Positions 4,877 to 5,205 of a DNA stretch of 5,205 nucleotides are shown here, piece after piece; the stretch's first letter is position 1, and every line of letters starts with the position of its first letter. This DNA comes from Prevotellaceae bacterium (GTDB lineage: Bacteria; Bacteroidota; Bacteroidia; Bacteroidales; Paludibacteraceae). The stretch covers positions 1 through 5,205 of the forward strand of contig JAITNR010000070.1 of NCBI GenBank assembly GCA_031290375.1, given 5' to 3'. The notes beneath the pieces were generated by a model that saw only the letters and a list, made by a program, of their open reading frames with translations, was not told where the DNA came from and searched no databases. A program made the position numbers and the translations under genes.

Positions 4877-4882
4877 CTCCTG
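4877..4882 (-). promoter_or_regulatory. Shine-Dalgarno site of the transposase gene
   Basis: CAGGAG on the coding strand lies 9 bp before the transposase ATG, separated by T and an A8 run. It fixes the start at 4867 and fills most of the 16-bp gap after the membrane-peptide stop codon. A clear site of this kind is uncommon in Bacteroidota, where A-rich leaders usually serve. Confidence 0.65.
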
Positions 4883-4883
4883 A

Positions 4884-5042
4884 TTAAATATTAATAATCC
4901 CGATTCCTGACAGTGCCCACATCAGCAACCACGCCGCCAAAATACCAGCCGACAGCAGAACCTGCCAAGCCATTACCTTTTCACTGCTGAAAAATGAAAA
5001 TGCAAAATTTTCTAATCTCTCTTTTAATGATTTCGTTTTCAT
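4884..5042 (-). CDS. Small single-pass membrane peptide (52 aa)
   Basis: The gene starts at ATG (complement of 5040-5042) and ends with TAA (complement of 4884-4886). The first 23 residues are basic and amphipathic (MKTKSLKERLENFAFSFFSS). Residues 25-50 form one hydrophobic segment (AWQVLLSAGILAAWLLMWAL, then SGIGII), which predicts one membrane helix with a short tail. The ATG overlaps the upstream stop as ATGA, and AAAGGAGG lies 9 bp before it, so start choice and coupling are well supported. The family is not recognised. Small membrane peptides do occur in phage early operons, for instance as lysis, exclusion or host-interference factors, but nothing here picks among these. Confidence 0.75.
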   Translation of the reverse strand: MKTKSLKERLENFAFSFFSSEKVMAWQVLLSAGILAAWLLMWALSGIGIINI

Positions 5043-5203
5043 ATCTCAACGCCTCCTTTCTCTTTGGCTGATTTGCGTATCTTACGCGCCAGTGCGCTGT
5101 CGGTTCTGAACTTCAACGCGCTCTTAACAGTTTCGCCGCTTACACCGAATATCTTTGCCAACTCTTTACGCGTTTGTCCGTGTGCTACTAATATTTCACT
5201 CAT
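5039..5203 (-). CDS. Small helix-turn-helix DNA-binding protein (54 aa)
   Basis: The frame from ATG (complement of 5201-5203) to TGA (5039-5041) encodes 54 residues. A helix-turn-helix is readable at about 11-32: TRKELAKIFGVSGETVKSAL, with the alanine in the first helix and the Gly-Val-Ser turn in their usual places. The C-terminus is very basic (RKIRKSAKEKGG). The ATG is 2 bp from the window edge, so a longer protein cannot be excluded. Mu carries ner, a small helix-turn-helix repressor, just before A. This gene has a similar position and could regulate the early operon, but homology to Ner is not shown. It overlaps the membrane-peptide gene by 4 bp. Confidence 0.75.
   Translation of the reverse strand: MSEILVAHGQTRKELAKIFGVSGETVKSALKFRTDSALARKIRKSAKEKGGVEI
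5052..5059 (-). promoter_or_regulatory. Strong Shine-Dalgarno site of the membrane-peptide gene
   Basis: AAAGGAGG on the coding strand ends 9 bp before the ATG at 5042. It lies within the last codons of the helix-turn-helix gene (KEKGG), so one sequence encodes residues and initiates the next gene. It is the strongest such site in the window and decides the start of the 52-aa peptide. Confidence 0.75.
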
Positions 5204-5205
5204 AA

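Overview
The window looks like the early (transposition/replication) block of a Mu-like transposable prophage in a member of the Bacteroidota. All convincing genes lie on the minus strand and read right to left as one tightly packed operon: a small helix-turn-helix protein (5039-5203), a one-helix membrane peptide (4884-5042), a large DDE transposase of the MuA/rve type (2735-4867), a small helical protein (2460-2699), a MuB-like AAA+ ATPase with an N-terminal helix-turn-helix (1459-2379), a second P-loop ATPase of RecA/KaiC/DnaB type (873-1484), a Mu gp16/GemA-like protein (323-796), and the start of an unidentified gene that leaves the window on the left (1-144). This order (small DNA-binding protein, A, B, accessory early genes, GemA) parallels the Mu early region. 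The host assignment is inferred from A-rich leaders in front of most start codons instead of Shine-Dalgarno sites, AT-rich codon choice, TAA stops, and 7-bp tandem repeats of a kind I associate with Bacteroidota intergenic DNA. No species can be named.

Right part (2460-5205): the helix-turn-helix and membrane-peptide genes overlap by 4 bp (ATGA), and 16 bp separate the latter from the transposase. Both downstream starts here do have good Shine-Dalgarno sequences. The transposase is followed by a 79-aa protein with a long helical C-terminus, which overlaps a symmetric dyad and a weak antisense ORF.

Middle (873-2379): the MuB-like ATPase and the RecA-like ATPase overlap by 26 bp. By analogy with Mu, the transposase would cut and join the ends, and the MuB-like ATPase would choose target DNA and activate the transposase. 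The second ATPase has no counterpart in Mu that I can name. It may act in replication or remodelling, but that is inference.

Left part (1-872): the gaps around gemA are made almost wholly of short tandem repeats. Two TCAATTC-type heptamer arrays (221-325 and 834-875, plus strand) each end in a TCAATTA unit that contains the TAA stop codon of the minus-strand gene beside it. A third heptamer (TTATTAG type, 787-821) runs into the gemA start codon. Shorter repeats (GATTTAC x2, CACAAAGNNN x3, TTTCAAC x2) sit at the same gene borders. These repeats, precisely registered to start and stop codons, are the most unusual feature of the window. I found no convincing previously undescribed defence or other system. 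No tRNA, rRNA, CRISPR array, insertion sequence or prophage end is visible.
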